A model generated the notes under the pieces. That model worked only from the letters and a program-made list of their open reading frames with translations. It was not told the origin of the DNA and made no database searches. 64,000 bases of DNA from Urechis unicinctus (Eukaryota; Annelida; Polychaeta; Xenopneusta; Urechidae): contig CM067343.1 of NCBI GenBank assembly GCA_034190875.2, forward strand, positions 40,922,616-40,986,615. The letters are read 5' to 3'. Position numbers and translations under genes: made by a program. Below are positions 62,901 to 64,000 of this stretch, piece by piece (the stretch's first letter is position 1; each line of letters begins with the position of its first letter).

Positions 62901-64000
62901 TCATGTCATGAATACATGGTTCCTTTTGCAATTAATGCTAAAAATGAAACTACAAAAGCTGAATTGATACTATCGGTGTTTGTTTTGTATCAAAATACAC
63001 CTCCTTCGTTTAAATCGAAGATTAATGTTGACAATGGCACATAAGAACATGGTTTAGGCGTAACAAAACTGCCTTTACTCATCAACGTCATGGTACCACC
63101 TTATTACTAAAACCGATGTCAGGGCTAAGCGCTGCAGATCATAATTTGTTCGCAACCCCAAAAAATCTAAATACGTTCGGATACTGCAAGGCATCTGAAG
63201 CCCAACTCAGTTAATTCATGCGAAGTTAAATAAATTCCATTTATTGACACTGTAGGACATAAACTACCATTTCGAAGTCACGATAAAAAAAAACCAGTTG
63301 CAAACAATGTTAGATGTAGAAAGACATTATGCGCTGAATATGATAATGCTTTCTGTCGTTGTTTCGCTTCACACAATGCCTGACACAAGCGTGTCACAGT
63401 TTCACCGTTCGTCATCGCCAAAAATGATTCCGCTTTTTCCGACTTAATTTGACGGACGGTTGCATGTGAACGATTGGATAATGTTTGTACCATTTGTCAT
63501 GCGACTAACGAGAACACAAAAGCGCGTTATCACTTAGCTTCAATAACAGCCGGGATTTTATTGATTTGATTCGTCAAAAGAATATGATGTACACGGCTTT
63601 AACGCTGTGAGATGACCGAGAAGAATTTGATAAAGAACCTGAATGCAAGATAACAATACTATGTCGTTTGTAAGTTGTAACCAATCTTCGTTTGATAACC
63701 TGAGAAATCAGCCCCTGATCAAGCGTTCAACAAAACAAGGGAAACGATTATATTGTTTCGCCACCTTGAAAACCAAAAATATTCATACACAATTGGCTCG
63801 AGTATAACTTTATGTAGTATATAATCGACTGATAATAGTTTTGTTTTCCTTCCAATTTGACAAATGTTGAAACGCTGAAGTCATTTTGGTGTTAGCAAAG
63901 AGATTGCAGGTATAATAATTGAAGTAGGAATCAAAATGAAATCATGCTTATCAATGCTTAAGCAACATTAAAATGTGATAATAGTGATTATGTACAAGAA

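Larger units (their letters stand above)
53200..64000 (+). repeat. Block A, copy 3 (runs off the window)
   Basis: Collinear with 12.5-17.76 kb of copy 1 across 10.8 kb, with insertions that lengthen it: an LTR-like insertion at 53.48-53.97 kb, about 1.8 kb at 58.2-60.0 kb, and about 1.1 kb at 61.0-62.1 kb. Matched words include GTAGATCTGCATTAGTAATT near 53267, TTATTTGCAGCCGGCATACT near 54063, TGCCCGAGGAAAATAGGGTT near 54693, TAGACCTTGCGCTTTCGAGT near 58004, GAACTATCGAAGCTAAATAA near 60033, and CAGCACTATTCTGCAACAAT near 62133. It continues to the last base. No open frame is kept relative to copy 1. Confidence 0.85.

Overview
The window is eukaryotic, AT-rich and, as far as I can read it, contains no intact protein-coding gene. 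The signs of a eukaryote are two decayed non-LTR retrotransposons (an RTE-type one and a Jockey/I-type one), a probable LTR-retrotransposon terminal repeat, about seventeen long (TA)n microsatellites (up to ~174 bp each, roughly 1.6 kb of pure TA by my count), and large non-coding blocks present in several diverged copies. RTE and Jockey/I elements together fit an invertebrate animal best, but I cannot name the species. Most open frames of 60-135 codons here are either the (TA)n repeats translated as alternating Ile-Tyr or chance frames that are not kept between repeat copies.

Layout. 1-9.25 kb: unique-looking AT-rich DNA broken by TA tracts, with two local tandem duplications (1.78-2.64 kb, young; 5.28-6.31 kb, older). 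9.27-10.5 kb: Jockey/I-like LINE relic on the + strand, starting beside a 174-bp TA tract. 11.07-18.06 kb: copy 1 of a large non-coding block that I call A. 18.5-22.2 kb: mostly unannotatable, with an extra copy of a sub-repeat and a weak exon-like segment near two perfect TGACGTCA sites. 22.26-28.04 kb: copy 2 of block A, heavily gapped. 28-32.2 kb: nothing recognised except TA tracts. 32.27-33.12, 33.58-38.95 and 41.24-45.03 kb: three direct copies of a second block, C. 45.1-53.2 kb: five TA tracts and an RTE-type LINE on the - strand (47.31-49.73 kb), sitting between two TA tracts and ending in a (TAAC)n tail. 53.2-64 kb: copy 3 of block A, with an LTR-like insertion at 53.48-53.97 kb that copy 1 lacks.

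Main message. Much of the sequence outside the microsatellites belongs to two families of multi-kilobase, same-orientation, collinear and strongly diverged repeats that show no coding capacity I recognise. They look like the remains of a decayed macrosatellite, ancient segmental duplications, or a very large unrecognised element. The LINE and LTR insertions are later and help to order events. All similarity statements come from reading the sequence by eye; boundaries are approximate and no identity values were computed.
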